A stretch of 64,000 bases of DNA, taken from Streptomyces poonensis. GTDB taxonomy: Bacteria > Actinomycetota > Actinomycetes > Streptomycetales > Streptomycetaceae. Location of the stretch: positions 237,851 to 301,850 of the forward strand of contig NZ_BMVW01000008.1 of assembly GCF_014650915.1 (NCBI RefSeq), written 5' to 3'. Shown here in pieces: positions 8,600 through 17,495 of the stretch (its first letter is position 1; every line of letters begins with the position of its first letter). A program made the translations under genes and the position numbers. The notes under the pieces are model-generated. The model worked only from the letters and a program-made list of their open reading frames with translations. It was not told where the DNA came from and did not search any database.

Positions 8600-9616
8600 A
8601 TGCTCAGTGAACGCAGGCTGGAAGTGCTGCGCGCCATCGTCCAGGACTACGTCGGCACCGAGGAGCCGGTGGGCTCCAAGGCCCTCACCGAGCGGCACAG
8701 GCTCGGTGTCTCCCCGGCCACCGTCCGCAACGACATGGCGGCGCTCGAGGAGGAGGGTTACATCGCCCAGCCGCACACCAGTGCCGGGCGCATCCCCACC
8801 GACAAGGGTTACCGCCTCTTCGTCGACAAGCTCGCCGCCGTCAAGCCGCTCAGCTCTCCCGAGCGCCGCGCGATCCAGAACTTCCTGGAGGGCGCCGTCG
8901 ACCTGGACGACGTGGTCGGCCGGACCGTACGGCTGCTCGCGCAGCTCACCCGGCAGGTCGCCGTCGTCCAGTACCCGTCGCTCACGCGGTCCACCGTGCG
9001 GCACGTGGAACTGCTGTCGCTGGCCCCCGCTCGCGTGATGCTGGTGCTGATCACGGACACGGGCCGGGTGGAGCAGCGGATGATCGACTGCCCGGCGCCG
9101 TTCGGAGAAACGTCTCTCGCGGATCTGCGCGCCCGCCTCAACAGCCGGGTCGCGGGCCGCCGTTTCGCGGATGTGCCCCCATTGGTGCAGGATCTGCCGG
9201 AGGCCTTCGAGGCCGAGGACCGCGGTACGGTCTCGACCGTGCTCTCCACTCTGCTGGAGACACTCGTCGAGGAGACCGAGGAGCGGCTGATGATCGGCGG
9301 CACCGCCAATCTGACCCGCTTCGGGCATGACTTCCCTCTCACCATCCGGCCGGTGCTGGAGGCGCTGGAGGAGCAGGTCGTCCTCCTCAAACTGCTGGGC
9401 GAGGCGAAGGATTCGGGCATGACCGTGCGCATCGGTCACGAGAACGCGCACGAGGGACTCAACTCCACGTCCGTGGTCTCGGTGGGCTACGGTTCGGGCG
9501 GCGAGGCAGTAGCAAAACTCGGCGTGGTCGGACCGACCCGCATGGACTATCCGGGAACGATGGGAGCAGTACGAGCGGTGGCACGTTACGTCGGACAGAT
9601 CCTGGCGGAGTCGTAA
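8600..9616 (+). CDS. hrcA: Heat-inducible transcriptional repressor HrcA
   Basis: 338 aa starting at ATG 8600, chosen because GGAGGT lies seven bases upstream; the open frame extends further 5' into the CIRCE region. The N-terminal winged helix (LSERRLEVLRAIVQDYV, then SPATVRNDMAALEEEGYI, then HTSAGRIPTDKGYR) is textbook HrcA, followed by the GAF-like regulatory domain. It represses itself and dnaJ2 through CIRCE and is normally kept active by GroE. The dnaJ2 start codon follows its stop codon directly, so the pair is translationally coupled. Confidence 0.97.
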   Translation: MLSERRLEVLRAIVQDYVGTEEPVGSKALTERHRLGVSPATVRNDMAALEEEGYIAQPHTSAGRIPTDKGYRLFVDKLAAVKPLSSPERRAIQNFLEGAVDLDDVVGRTVRLLAQLTRQVAVVQYPSLTRSTVRHVELLSLAPARVMLVLITDTGRVEQRMIDCPAPFGETSLADLRARLNSRVAGRRFADVPPLVQDLPEAFEAEDRGTVSTVLSTLLETLVEETEERLMIGGTANLTRFGHDFPLTIRPVLEALEEQVVLLKLLGEAKDSGMTVRIGHENAHEGLNSTSVVSVGYGSGGEAVAKLGVVGPTRMDYPGTMGAVRAVARYVGQILAES

Positions 9617-10756
9617 GTGGCCACGGACTACTACGCCGTGCTCGGCGTGCGCCGCGACGCGTCCCAGGACGAGATCAAGAAGGCGTTCCGGAGGCTCGCG
9701 CGCGAGCTGCACCCGGACGTCAACCCCGATCCGAAGACCCAGGAGCGGTTCAAGGAGATCAACGCCGCCTACGAGGTGCTCTCGGACCCGCAGAAGAAGC
9801 AGGTCTACGACCTCGGCGGCGACCCGCTGTCCCAGTCGGGCGGCGCGGGTGGCGCGGGCGGCTTCGGCGCCGGCGGCTTCGGCAACTTCTCGGACATCAT
9901 GGACGCCTTCTTCGGTACGGCGTCCCAGCGCGGCCCGCGCTCGCGCACCCGGCGCGGCCAGGACGCGATGATCCGTCTGGAGGTCGAGCTCGACGAGGCG
10001 GCCTTCGGCACCACCAAGGACATCCAGGTCGACACCGCGACCGTCTGCGCCACGTGCAACGGCGAGGGCGCGGCCCCGGGCACGTCCGCGCAGACCTGTG
10101 ACATGTGCCGCGGCCGCGGTGAGGTGTCCCAGGTCACCCGGTCCTTCCTGGGCCAGGTCATGACGTCCCGCCCCTGCCCGCAGTGCCAGGGCTTCGGCAC
10201 CGTCGTCCCGAACCCGTGCCCCGAGTGCGCGGGCGACGGCCGGGTACGGTCCCGCCGCACCCTCACCGTGAAGATCCCGGCCGGTGTCGACAACGGCACC
10301 CGGATCCAGCTCGCGGGCGAGGGCGAGGTCGGCCCCGGCGGCGGCCCCGCCGGCGACCTCTACGTCGAGATCCACGAGCTGCCGCACCCGGTGTTCCAGC
10401 GGCGCGGCGACGATCTGCACTGCACGGTCACCATCCCGATGACCGCGGCGGCCCTCGGGACGAAGGTCCCGCTGGAGACGCTCGACGGCCTGGAGGAGGT
10501 CGACATCCGCCCGGGCACCCAGTCCGGCCAGTCGATCCCGCTGCACGGGCGCGGCGTCACCCATCTGCGGGGCGGCGGCCGCGGCGACCTCATCGTGCAC
10601 GTCGAGGTGACGACGCCGACCAAGCTCGACCCCGAGCAGGAACGCCTGCTGCGCGAACTGGCGAAGCTGCGCGGCGAGGAGCGGCCCATGGGGCAGTTCC
10701 AGCCCGGTCAGCAGGGCCTGTTCTCGCGGCTGAAGGACGCGTTCAACGGGCGCTGA
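9617..10756 (+). CDS. dnaJ2: Molecular chaperone DnaJ (DnaJ2)
   Basis: 379 aa from GTG 9617, immediately after the hrcA stop. The J domain carries H32-P33-D34. A G/F-rich linker follows (about 75-105). Four zinc-finger CxxCxGxG repeats are seen (CATCNGEG, CDMCRGRG, CPQCQGFG, CPECAGDG; about 145-215), then the C-terminal substrate-binding domains. It stimulates DnaK and holds unfolded clients. Being linked to hrcA rather than to dnaK-grpE marks it as the second DnaJ typical of Streptomyces. Confidence 0.96.
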   Translation: MATDYYAVLGVRRDASQDEIKKAFRRLARELHPDVNPDPKTQERFKEINAAYEVLSDPQKKQVYDLGGDPLSQSGGAGGAGGFGAGGFGNFSDIMDAFFGTASQRGPRSRTRRGQDAMIRLEVELDEAAFGTTKDIQVDTATVCATCNGEGAAPGTSAQTCDMCRGRGEVSQVTRSFLGQVMTSRPCPQCQGFGTVVPNPCPECAGDGRVRSRRTLTVKIPAGVDNGTRIQLAGEGEVGPGGGPAGDLYVEIHELPHPVFQRRGDDLHCTVTIPMTAAALGTKVPLETLDGLEEVDIRPGTQSGQSIPLHGRGVTHLRGGGRGDLIVHVEVTTPTKLDPEQERLLRELAKLRGEERPMGQFQPGQQGLFSRLKDAFNGR

Positions 10757-10763
10757 GCCCTTG

Positions 10764-10802
10764 CCGTGCCGGGTGCCGGTCGTGGACCCGCGCCCGGCAC
10801 GG
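10764..10802 (+). terminator. Hairpin terminator candidate after dnaJ2
   Basis: Arms 10764-10775 and 10791-10802 are complementary over 12 bases with one G-U pair, eight bases past the dnaJ2 stop codon. There is no U run, as is common for GC-rich actinomycete terminators. Confidence 0.5.
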
Positions 10803-10868
10803 GCCCGCCCGTATGCCGGGCGGAAGGCCGGATTCGGACCTGGCCGGGGGACGTGACACCATGCCGTC

Positions 10869-11966
10869 ATGGCTGTGGCACTGAGGGATCTGCTCCCGTA
10901 CCCGATCGTGCAGGCGCCCATGGCGGGCGGTGTCTCCGTGCCGCAGCTGGCCGCCGCCGTGTCCGAGGCGGGCGGGCTCGGGTTCCTCGCCGCCGGGTAC
11001 AAGACCGCCGACGGCATGTACCAGGAGATCAAGCAGCTGCGGGCGCTCACCGGCCGTCCCTTCGGCGTGAACCTCTTCCTGCCCCAGCCCGCGGACCAGG
11101 CCGACCCGGCCGCCGTCGAGGTGTACGCCGAGCAGCTCGCGGGCGAGGCGGCCTGGTACGAGACGGAGCTGGGCGACCCGGACGGCGGACGCGACGACGG
11201 CTACGACGCCAAGCTCGCCGTGCTCCTCGACGACCCGGTTCCGGTCGTCTCCTTCCACTTCGGCTGCCCGTCCCCGGAAGTGATCCGGTCCCTGGCCGCC
11301 AAGGGCACGTACACCATGGTCACCGCCACCACGGCCGACGAGGCGCGGGCCGTGGAGCGGTCCGGCGCCCATGCGGTGATCGTCCAGGGCGTCGAGGCCG
11401 GCGGGCATCAGGGCACCCACCGCGACGACCCCGAGCGGGACGGTGCCGGCATCGGGCTGCTCGCCCTGCTCGCCCAGGTCCGCGAGGCGGTGGCGTTGCC
11501 CGTCGTCGCGGCCGGCGGCCTGATGCGGGGCAGCCAGATCGCAGCGGTCCTCGCCGCCGGGGCGAGCGCCGTCCAGCTGGGCACGGCGTTCCTCGCCACC
11601 CCGGAGTCGGGCGCTCACGCACTCCACAAGCAGGCGCTGACCGATCCCTTGTTCGTCCGTACGGAGCTGACGCGCGCCTTCTCCGGGCGCCCCGCCCGTG
11701 GTCTGGTCAACCGCTTCCTGCGTGAGCACGGCCCGTACGCCCCCGCCGCCTACCCCCAGGTCCACCACCTCACCGCCGGGCTGCGCAAGGCCGCGGCCCG
11801 GGCCGGTGACGCGCAGGGCATGGCGCTGTGGGCGGGGCAGGGCCACCGGCTGGCGCGCGAGGTGCCGGCCGGGCAGCTGGTGGAGGTACTGATGTCCGAG
11901 CTGACCACGGCGGCGGCAGCGCTGCCGGGGTGGGCGGACGGCACTGTGGAAGGAGGCGCCCGATGA
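10869..11966 (+). CDS. Nitronate monooxygenase family FMN enzyme
   Basis: 365 aa TIM-barrel flavoprotein of the NMO/2-nitropropane dioxygenase family. Landmarks: YPIVQAPMAGG at the N-terminus, VNLFLPQP, the FMN/catalytic segment VIVQGVEAGGHQGTH, then VVAAGGL and VQLGTAFLAT for phosphate binding. Oxidises nitronates such as propionate-3-nitronate with O2. Its stop overlaps the rsmE start (ATGA), so the two are coupled, although no functional link is evident. An enoyl reductase II (FabK)-like role is a less likely alternative. Confidence 0.88.
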   Translation: MAVALRDLLPYPIVQAPMAGGVSVPQLAAAVSEAGGLGFLAAGYKTADGMYQEIKQLRALTGRPFGVNLFLPQPADQADPAAVEVYAEQLAGEAAWYETELGDPDGGRDDGYDAKLAVLLDDPVPVVSFHFGCPSPEVIRSLAAKGTYTMVTATTADEARAVERSGAHAVIVQGVEAGGHQGTHRDDPERDGAGIGLLALLAQVREAVALPVVAAGGLMRGSQIAAVLAAGASAVQLGTAFLATPESGAHALHKQALTDPLFVRTELTRAFSGRPARGLVNRFLREHGPYAPAAYPQVHHLTAGLRKAAARAGDAQGMALWAGQGHRLAREVPAGQLVEVLMSELTTAAAALPGWADGTVEGGAR

Positions 11967-12703
11967 CCGCACCGGTGTTCGTGGTGGACCGACTGGACGG
12001 CGTGGGACCGGAGTTCGTGCTCGACGGCCCCGAGGGGCGGCACGCGGTGTCCGTGAAGCGGCTGCGGCCCGGTGAGGACGTGGTCCTCACGGACGGGCGC
12101 GGGCGCTGGATCGAGGGCGTGGTCAAGGCGGCCGAGGGCAAGGACCGCCTCGTCGTCATGGACCTGAACTCCCTCTGGGAGGAGGCCCCGGCGGCGCCCC
12201 GCATCACGGTCGTCCAGGCGCTGCCCAAGGGCGACCGGGGCGAGTTGGCCGTCGAGACGATGACCGAGGTCGGCGTGGACGCGATCGTCCCCTGGGCCGC
12301 TTCCCGCTGCATCACGCAGTGGAAGGGCGAGCGCGGGGCGAAGGCGCTCGCCAAGTGGCGCACGACGGCACGGGAGGCCGGGAAGCAGTCTCGCCGGGTG
12401 TGCTTCCCGGAGGTGGCGGACGCGGCAACGACCAAGCAGGTCGCGGCACTTCTCGCCGCGGCGGACTTCGCGGCCGTCCTGCACGAGAGCGGCGACGCCC
12501 CGCTCGCCACCGCCGAACTTCCCGCCGAGGGTGACATCGTGCTGGTCGTCGGCCCCGAAGGGGGCGTGTCTCCGGAGGAGTTGGGGCTGTTCACGGAGGC
12601 GGGAGCGGACGCCTACCGGCTCGGGCCCAGCGTGCTGCGCACCTCGACGGCCGGAACGGCGGCGGCCGCGTTGCTGCTGGGCCGCACCGGCCGCTGGTCC
12701 TGA
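11963..12703 (+). CDS. rsmE: 16S rRNA (uracil-1498-N3)-methyltransferase RsmE
   Basis: 246 aa from ATG 11963 (AGGAGG eight bases upstream). An N-terminal PUA-like domain is followed by a C-terminal SPOUT methyltransferase knot with VQALPKGDRGE, IVPWAASRCI, and the SAM-binding VVGPEGGVSPEE and RLGPSVLRTSTAGTAA. Methylates U1498 of 16S rRNA in the assembled 30S subunit. Start and stop overlap with the upstream NMO gene. Its place behind dnaJ is widely conserved in bacteria. Confidence 0.95.
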   Translation: MTAPVFVVDRLDGVGPEFVLDGPEGRHAVSVKRLRPGEDVVLTDGRGRWIEGVVKAAEGKDRLVVMDLNSLWEEAPAAPRITVVQALPKGDRGELAVETMTEVGVDAIVPWAASRCITQWKGERGAKALAKWRTTAREAGKQSRRVCFPEVADAATTKQVAALLAAADFAAVLHESGDAPLATAELPAEGDIVLVVGPEGGVSPEELGLFTEAGADAYRLGPSVLRTSTAGTAAAALLLGRTGRWS

Positions 12704-12894
12704 TGTCCTGAGGACGATTCGGTCGATTTCCCGGAGCGGTCGCCGCCGCGTGGCTGACCGGCCGTCTTCCGCTCTGCCGCGGCACGCCGTGGGGCGGGGA
12801 GAGGCGGCGGGGGCGCGGGAGGCCGTACGGGAGGGCCGAGCGTGTCCGCATGCTGTCTGTCGCCGGGAGGCGGTGCGGTGGCAGGCTGCTTTGC

Positions 12895-13635
12895 ATGGGC
12901 ATGGGGGCATTGAGGCATAAATGGCACCGCTTGGGCGGGCGTCGCCTGCTGCTGGGGATCGGTCTTGGGGTGGGCGCCGTCGCGGCTGTCACCGCGTGCG
13001 AACCCAACGGGATGAACAGCGCCGCCGTGGCCTACACGACGGAGGACACCGCGACCCAGGCGCTGGAGCGGCAGGGGCACGACGTGCGGTGGATGACCTG
13101 CAAGTCGTCGTACGACAGGGTCAACGACCCGAACCGAGACGGCAACGAGTACCAGAACACGGACAGGTACTCGAGCGGTGACCGGTACGGCAGCCAGGCG
13201 AGGTACCAGGACGACGACGCGCCGCGCTACAACAGCAGCGTCCAGGAGGTCGACTGCAAGGGCGAGACCATCGAGGGCCAGCCCATCCGTATCTACGGCA
13301 CGGTGTCCCGCGAGATCGACGGCAGGTGCGTGCGCGGTGACCTGACGGCCAGGGTCGACGACAGGCAGGTGTTCCGCGCGGACGTGCTGGGCGACTGCGA
13401 CTCCAGGGGCGGTGACGGCTGGAACACCCCGCCCGCCAATGACAACCCGGGCAACGACAACCCGGGCAACGACAACCCCGGTGACGACAACCCGGGTGAC
13501 GACAACCCGGGTGACGACAACCCGGGTGACGACAACCCGGGTGACGACAACGGGGACAGCCGCGACGACTGCCCCGACGCGACCGAGACCGTCTGGTGCA
13601 AGGAACGCGAGGACTGCTGGGGCGAGAACAAGTGA
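12895..13635 (+). CDS. Secreted lipoprotein with NPGDD repeats, function unknown
   Basis: 246 aa from ATG 12895; ATG 12901 and 12850 are alternatives. A basic n-region (LRHKWHRLGGRR), a hydrophobic core and lipobox VTAC with Cys35 predict a lipid-anchored extracellular protein. The mature part begins with short Cys-containing segments (WMTCKSSYDR, EVDCKGETIEG), then a run of NDNPG/DDNPG repeats (about 182-220) and a Cys-bearing tail with four more cysteines. The acidic repeat could act as a spacer in the cell wall or bind cations (inference). I recognise no known domain. Confidence 0.75.
   Translation: MGMGALRHKWHRLGGRRLLLGIGLGVGAVAAVTACEPNGMNSAAVAYTTEDTATQALERQGHDVRWMTCKSSYDRVNDPNRDGNEYQNTDRYSSGDRYGSQARYQDDDAPRYNSSVQEVDCKGETIEGQPIRIYGTVSREIDGRCVRGDLTARVDDRQVFRADVLGDCDSRGGDGWNTPPANDNPGNDNPGNDNPGDDNPGDDNPGDDNPGDDNPGDDNGDSRDDCPDATETVWCKEREDCWGENK
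13438..13542 (+). repeat. 15-bp tandem repeat coding N/D-D-N-P-G
   Basis: Seven copies of a 15-base unit such as gacgacaacccgggt follow one another in frame in the lipoprotein gene; the first three encode NDNPG and the rest DDNPG. Synonymous positions are nearly invariant, as expected of slippage-driven growth. Confidence 0.9.
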
Positions 13636-13721
13636 CGACGGCGACCGGTGTGCGGGCACCGCGGGAACCGACCGCGTGACGCCCTCTCCCGGGAACGGCG
13701 GAGGCTGCCTAGAGTGACCGG

Positions 13722-16700
13722 GTGACACAGCCCGCAGACACCGCAGCCTCCGCAGTCACCGCAGCCACCTCCTCCTCGCCGTCCTCGCCGGCCTCCGCGT
13801 ATCTCCGGTATCCGCATCTGCACGGCGACCGGGTCGCCTTCACCGCCGAGGACGACGTCTGGGTGGCGCCCCTCGACGGTGGCCGTGCCTGGCGGGTCAG
13901 CGCGGACCACGTCCCGGTCGACCATCCGCGCATCTCGCCCGACGGCACCACGCTCGCCTGGACGTCGACCCGCGACGGGGCGCCCGAGGTCCACATCGCG
14001 CCCCTCGACGGCGGCCCGTCCAGGCGGCTGACCCACTGGGGGAGCCTGCGGACCCAGGTGCGGGGCTGGACGCCCGGCGGAGAGGTTCTTGTGCTCAGCG
14101 CCCAGGGACAGGCGAGCCTGCGCCGCAGCTGGGCGCGGGCCGTACCGCTGGACGGCGGGCCGGCGGCCACCCTGCCGTACGGGCCCGTCGGCGACGTCGC
14201 GTACGGGCCGCGCACCGTGCTGCTGTCCGCTCCCATGGGGCGCGAGGCCGCCTGGTGGAAGCGCTACCGGGGCGGCACGGCGGGCAAGCTGTGGATCGAG
14301 CGCCCCGTCGAAAGCGCAGAGAGCACAGAGAGCACAGAGAGCACAGCGGGCGCCGGCGAGTTCGTACGGCTGCACGAAGGGCTGGACGGGAACATCGAGT
14401 ACCCGTTCTGGGTCGGGACAGGGGAAGCCCCGGTTCGAGCGGAGCCGAGGACTTGGGGGAGGATCGCTTTCCTGTCCGACCACGAGGGCGTGGGCGCCCT
14501 GTACTCCTCGCTCGCGGACGGGTCGGACCTGCGCCGGCACACGCCGCTCGACACTTTCTATGCCCGGCACGCCGCCACCGACGGCACCCGGGTCGTGTAC
14601 ATGTCGGCCGGCGAGCTGTGGATCCTCGACGACCTCGACGGCGCCGAGCCCCGGCGGCTGGACATCCGGCTCGGCGGGCAGCGCGTCGACCTCCAGCCGT
14701 ACCCCGTGAACGCGAGCCGGTGGTTCGGGTCGGCCGCGACCGACCACACCGGCCGGGGCAGCGCCGTCTGTGTGCGCGGCGCCGTCCACTGGGTCACCCA
14801 CCGCTCCGGACCCGCCCGCGCCCTCGCCGCCCGGCACGGCGTACGCGCCCGGCTGCCCCGTACCTTCCGCGCGGAGGGCGAGGAGTGGGCCGTGTGGGTG
14901 ACGGACGCGGAGGGCGACGACGCGCTGGAGTTCGCCCCGGCGACCGGCACCGCGCCCGGCGCCACACCGCGCCGGCTCGCCGCGGGGCGGCTGGGCCGCG
15001 TGCTGGGGCTCGCCATGGCGCCGGACGGCAGCCGGGCCGCCGTCGCCTCCCACGACGGGCGCGTCCTCCTCGTCGAGCGGGAGAGCGGGGAGGTGCGGGA
15101 GGTCGACCGCAGCGAGGACGGCGAGGTCTCCGGGCTGTGCTTCTCGCCCGACTCCGGCTGGCTCGCCTGGTCGCACCCCGGCCCGCGCCCGCTGCGCCAG
15201 CTGAAGCTCGCCAACACCGCCGACCTGTCGGTCACCGAGGCCACCCCGCTGCGGTTCCGGGACTACTCGCCCGCGTTCACGCTCGACGGCAAGCACCTGG
15301 CGTTCCTGTCGGCGCGGTCCTTCGACCCGGTCTACGACGAGCACGTCTTCGACCTGGCGTTCGTGGGCGGCTCCCGCCCTCACCTGATCACGCTCGCCGC
15401 GACCACCCCGTCCCCCTTCGGGCCGCAGCGCCACGGGCGCCCCTTCGACGCGCCCGACAAGGACGAGACCCCCGACAGCGAGGGCGCCCCCGCGACCCGT
15501 GTCGACCTCGAAGGGCTCGCCGACCGGATCGTGCCGTTCCCCGTCGAGGCCGCCCGCTACTCGACCCTCCGGGCCGCCAAGGACGGCGTGCTGTGGCTGC
15601 GGCACCCGGTGCGGGGCGTGCTCGGCCATGCGCGGGCCACCCCCGACGACCCCGACCCCAAGACGGCACTGGAGCGCTACGACCTCGCCCAGCGGCGTGC
15701 GGAGCACCTCGCCTCCGACGCGGACCACTTCTCGGTCAGCGGCGACGGCAAGCGGGTGCTGCTCTGGACCGACGGCCGGCTCAAGGTCGTGCCCAGCGAC
15801 CGGCGTGCCTCGGGCGACGAGGACAGCGACACCAACATCACCGTCGACCTCTCGCGGGTCCGGCAGACCGTCGACCCGGCCGCCGAGTGGCGCCAGATGT
15901 ACGACGAGACCGGCCGTGTCATGCGGGACAACTTCTGGCGCCCGGACCTCGGCGGCACCGACTGGCAGGCCGTGCTGGACCGTTATCGGCCGGTGCTCGG
16001 CCGGATCGCCACCCATGACGACCTGGTCGACCTGCTGTGGGAGGTGCAGGGGGAGCTCGGCACCTCCCACGCGTACGTCACCCCGTCCGGCGGGGGCGGC
16101 CGGTCAGACCTGCGGCAGGGGCTGCTCGGCGCGGACATCTCCCGGCACGGGGACGGCCAGTGGCGCATCGACCGGATCCTGCCGTCGGAGACCTCCGACC
16201 CCGACGCGCAGGCGCCGCTCGCCGCGCCCGGCGTGGCCGTACGGGCCGGGGACGCGATCGTCGCGGTGGGCGGGCAGCCGGTGGACCCGGTCACCGGGCC
16301 CGGACCGCTGCTCGTCGGTACGGCGGGCAATCCGGTCGAGCTGACGGTCCTGCCCGCGGGCGGCGGCGATCCGCGGCACACGGTCGTCGTGCCCGTCGCC
16401 GACGAGGAGCCGCTGCGCTACCACGCCTGGGTCGCCGACCGGCGCGCCTACGTGCACGAGAGGTCCGGCGGCCGGCTCGGCTACCTCCACGTCCCCGACA
16501 TGCAGGCGCCCGGCTGGGCGCAGATCCACCGCGATCTGCGCGTCGAGGTGGCCCGGGAGGGCCTGGTCGTAGACGTCCGCGAGAACCGCGGCGGCCACAC
16601 CTCCCAGCTGGTGGTCGAGAAGCTGGCGCGCCGCATCGTGGGCTGGGTCCGGCCGCGCGGGATGCGCCCGTACAGCTATCCGCAGGACGCGCCGCGCGGC

Positions 16701-17063
16701 CCCGTGGTCGCCGTCGCCAACGAGTTCTCCGGCTCCGACGGGGACATCGTCAACGCGGCGGTCAAGGCGCTCGGGCTCGGGCCCGTGGTGGGCACCCGCA
16801 CCTGGGGCGGCGTCGTCGGCATCGACAGCCGCTACCGGCTGGTCGACGGCACCCTCGTCACCCAGCCCAAGTACGCGTTCTGGCTGGAGGGGTACGAGTG
16901 GGGCGTGGAGAACCGCGGCGTCGACCCCGACGTGGAGGTCGTGCAGACGCCGCAGGACCACGCCGCCGGGCGTGACCCGCAGCTGGACGAGGCGGTCCGG
17001 ATCGCGCTGGAGGCCCTGACGGAGTCCCCGGCGAAGACGCCCCCGCGGGTGCCGGAGCTGTAG
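13722..17063 (+). CDS. Tricorn protease homologue (S41 family)
   Basis: 1113 aa from GTG 13722, with no signal peptide, so cytosolic. The order matches Tricorn: N-terminal beta-propeller blades (about 25-700), the C1 helical bundle (about 720-785), a PDZ domain (about 800-895) and the C2 catalytic core (about 900-1095). By alignment with archaeal Tricorn, H783 (ELGTSHAYV) and S1005-D1006 (FSGSDGD) would be catalytic. The segment VDVRENRGGHTSQL is typical of S41. It degrades peptides released by the proteasome or Clp proteases, handing them to aminopeptidases. A short run of Glu-Ser-Thr triplets (about 197-208) is an unusual expansion between blades. Confidence 0.92.
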   Translation: MTQPADTAASAVTAATSSSPSSPASAYLRYPHLHGDRVAFTAEDDVWVAPLDGGRAWRVSADHVPVDHPRISPDGTTLAWTSTRDGAPEVHIAPLDGGPSRRLTHWGSLRTQVRGWTPGGEVLVLSAQGQASLRRSWARAVPLDGGPAATLPYGPVGDVAYGPRTVLLSAPMGREAAWWKRYRGGTAGKLWIERPVESAESTESTESTAGAGEFVRLHEGLDGNIEYPFWVGTGEAPVRAEPRTWGRIAFLSDHEGVGALYSSLADGSDLRRHTPLDTFYARHAATDGTRVVYMSAGELWILDDLDGAEPRRLDIRLGGQRVDLQPYPVNASRWFGSAATDHTGRGSAVCVRGAVHWVTHRSGPARALAARHGVRARLPRTFRAEGEEWAVWVTDAEGDDALEFAPATGTAPGATPRRLAAGRLGRVLGLAMAPDGSRAAVASHDGRVLLVERESGEVREVDRSEDGEVSGLCFSPDSGWLAWSHPGPRPLRQLKLANTADLSVTEATPLRFRDYSPAFTLDGKHLAFLSARSFDPVYDEHVFDLAFVGGSRPHLITLAATTPSPFGPQRHGRPFDAPDKDETPDSEGAPATRVDLEGLADRIVPFPVEAARYSTLRAAKDGVLWLRHPVRGVLGHARATPDDPDPKTALERYDLAQRRAEHLASDADHFSVSGDGKRVLLWTDGRLKVVPSDRRASGDEDSDTNITVDLSRVRQTVDPAAEWRQMYDETGRVMRDNFWRPDLGGTDWQAVLDRYRPVLGRIATHDDLVDLLWEVQGELGTSHAYVTPSGGGGRSDLRQGLLGADISRHGDGQWRIDRILPSETSDPDAQAPLAAPGVAVRAGDAIVAVGGQPVDPVTGPGPLLVGTAGNPVELTVLPAGGGDPRHTVVVPVADEEPLRYHAWVADRRAYVHERSGGRLGYLHVPDMQAPGWAQIHRDLRVEVAREGLVVDVRENRGGHTSQLVVEKLARRIVGWVRPRGMRPYSYPQDAPRGPVVAVANEFSGSDGDIVNAAVKALGLGPVVGTRTWGGVVGIDSRYRLVDGTLVTQPKYAFWLEGYEWGVENRGVDPDVEVVQTPQDHAAGRDPQLDEAVRIALEALTESPAKTPPRVPEL
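14310..14345 (+). repeat. 9-bp repeats within the Tricorn gene (Glu-Ser-Thr)
   Basis: Three to four copies of agagcacag insert Glu-Ser-Thr triplets in a propeller loop. Base composition is clearly less GC-rich than its surroundings. Confidence 0.7.
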
Positions 17064-17126
17064 CGGCGGGGCGGGCGGTCGCTACGATGCCCGGGTAACG
17101 ATCAACCGGCGTGAGGAGGCACACGC

Positions 17127-17489
17127 ATGGCACAGGAGGCCCCTGCACCGCAGGACGACTGCCTGTTCTGCAGGATCGTGGCCAAGGAGATCCCGGCGAC
17201 GGTCGTCCGCGAGACGGAGACGACCCTCGCGTTCCGGGACATCAACCCGCAGGCGCCCACCCACGTCCTGGTGATCCCCAAGGCCCACCACAGGGACGCG
17301 GCCGCCCTCGCCGCCGCCGACCCGGCGCTCGCGGCGGACGTGCTGCGCGAGACCCAGGCCGTCGCGGACGACGAGCAGCTGGAGAGCTACCGCATCGTGT
17401 TCAACACGGGCAGCGGCGCCGGCCAGACCGTCTTCCACACGCACGCGCACGTCATGGGCGGGCGCGGTCTGCAATGGCCTCCCGGGTAG
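17127..17489 (+). CDS. HIT family nucleotide hydrolase (HINT-like)
   Basis: 120 aa with a strong ribosome site (GAGGAGG at 17112). Histidine triad HTHAHVMGG at H104, H106 and H108. A zinc-binding N-terminal CLFC (C12, C15), as in bacterial HinT, is present, with an additional His-His pair near 54-55. Hydrolyses nucleoside phosphoramidates and aminoacyl adenylates. It sits seven bases before the RNase Z gene on the same strand. Confidence 0.95.
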   Translation: MAQEAPAPQDDCLFCRIVAKEIPATVVRETETTLAFRDINPQAPTHVLVIPKAHHRDAAALAAADPALAADVLRETQAVADDEQLESYRIVFNTGSGAGQTVFHTHAHVMGGRGLQWPPG

Positions 17490-17495
17490 ACCGGC

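Noticed and set aside
13293..16070. Very long minus-strand open frame opposite the Tricorn gene
   Set aside because: It mirrors the codon bias of the real gene on the other strand, has low-complexity translation and no domains; the same holds for other long opposite-strand frames in this GC-rich DNA.
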